Part shown: one piece after another, positions 6,346-6,616 of the stretch | How positions within the stretch are numbered: position 1 is the first letter of the stretch | Layout: each line of letters opens with the position of its first letter | Assembly (NCBI GenBank): GCA_038108155.1 | Contig: JAYNHP010000077.1 | Location: 1 to 6,616, forward strand | Length of the DNA: 6,616 nt | DNA from: MED-G20 sp038108155 | GTDB lineage: Bacteria > Bacteroidota > Bacteroidia > Flavobacteriales_D > Parvicellaceae | Direction: 5' to 3' | Program-made: the position numbers and the translations under genes | Notes under the pieces: generated by a model | Databases searched by the model: none | Told to the model about the DNA's origin: nothing | Seen by the model: only the letters and a program-made list of their open reading frames with translations

Positions 6346-6616
6346 TTATTCTATGTCAGATTTTTTGTAGACAGCAGTTTTACAAATAATATCATGTAGA
6401 GCTTGTTTTTTTTTCCCCAATACTAAAAAGCATCCAACGAAGATTATAAATCCTATAATTCCAACAAAAGATCCTGTGATTTTAATAAATGCTCGTAAGA
6501 GAAGTTTATCTATGGTTGCTTTTTCTCCATTCATATTGGCTACAGTAATTCCAAGAATCATTTTTCCGGGAGTTTGTCCAGTAAATCCTTCCAAAACATA
6601 AAAAAAAATTGAAGTA
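6346..6616 (-). CDS. RDD-family membrane protein (partial, N-terminus beyond right edge)
   Basis: The frame stays open to the window edge, giving 89 C-terminal residues. It opens with TSIFFYVLEG, the end of a hydrophobic segment, then GQTPGKMILGI, the conserved GxTPGK turn of RDD domains. A transmembrane helix follows, about FVGIIGFIIFVGCFLVL, then the family's closing motif QALHDIICKTAVYKK. The first helix, which normally carries the Arg-Asp-Asp residues, lies outside the window. RDD proteins are small integral membrane proteins; most have no known function, and a transport role has been proposed for some. A TTG at 6594 could be read as a start but would cut the domain in half, so a gene extending past the edge is preferred. 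It converges on purT with a 1-nt gap. Confidence 0.87.
   Translation of the reverse strand, partial: TSIFFYVLEGFTGQTPGKMILGITVANMNGEKATIDKLLLRAFIKITGSFVGIIGFIIFVGCFLVLGKKKQALHDIICKTAVYKKSDIE

Noticed and set aside
6346..6594. RDD gene as a complete 82-residue protein starting at TTG 6594
   Set aside because: The frame continues upstream without a stop to the window edge (TSIFFYV), and an RDD domain needs further N-terminal helices, so the gene is better read as partial.

Overview
The window is AT-rich chromosomal DNA. The signs point to Bacteroidota, most likely a flavobacterium-type organism. No start codon has a recognisable Shine-Dalgarno sequence, the double-GNAT (FemAB/BioF2-like) protein carries motifs common in flavobacteria, and a secreted GH53 galactanase with an extra N-terminal domain fits a polysaccharide-degrading lifestyle. 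No sequence search was possible, so the taxonomy is an inference. No RNA gene, CRISPR array, insertion sequence or phage gene was seen.

The left half (1-2672) is read from the minus strand. In transcription order it holds csaA (tRNA-binding-domain protein, 2331-2672), a 6-phosphofructokinase with a GGDGS/PKTIDND active site (1186-2268), and the first 347 residues of a secreted endo-beta-1,4-galactanase that runs off the left edge (1-1041). The galactanase has its own 144-nt leader, so it is probably a separate transcription unit. One possible link is that galactose released outside the cell could enter glycolysis at the phosphofructokinase step, but the sequence shows nothing more direct than adjacency.

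A 141-bp divergent intergenic region (2673-2813), containing an 18-bp perfect AT palindrome, separates this half from a plus-strand gene run. The run consists of an unrecognised fold-type-I PLP enzyme (2814-4202), a FemAB/BioF2-like GNAT protein that must start at TTG (4222-5178), and purT (5187-6344). Gaps of 19 and 8 nt suggest one operon. PurT is a clear housekeeping purine enzyme. The two genes before it are the least understood part of the window and could form a small biosynthetic pair: a PLP enzyme making an amine or amino acid, and a transferase acylating or conjugating it.

At the right edge the C-terminal part of an RDD-family membrane protein lies on the minus strand, converging on purT with only 1 nt between the stop codons. 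The candidate for something undescribed is the PLP enzyme plus FemAB-like pair. The phosphofructokinase donor-site signature is a second point of interest.
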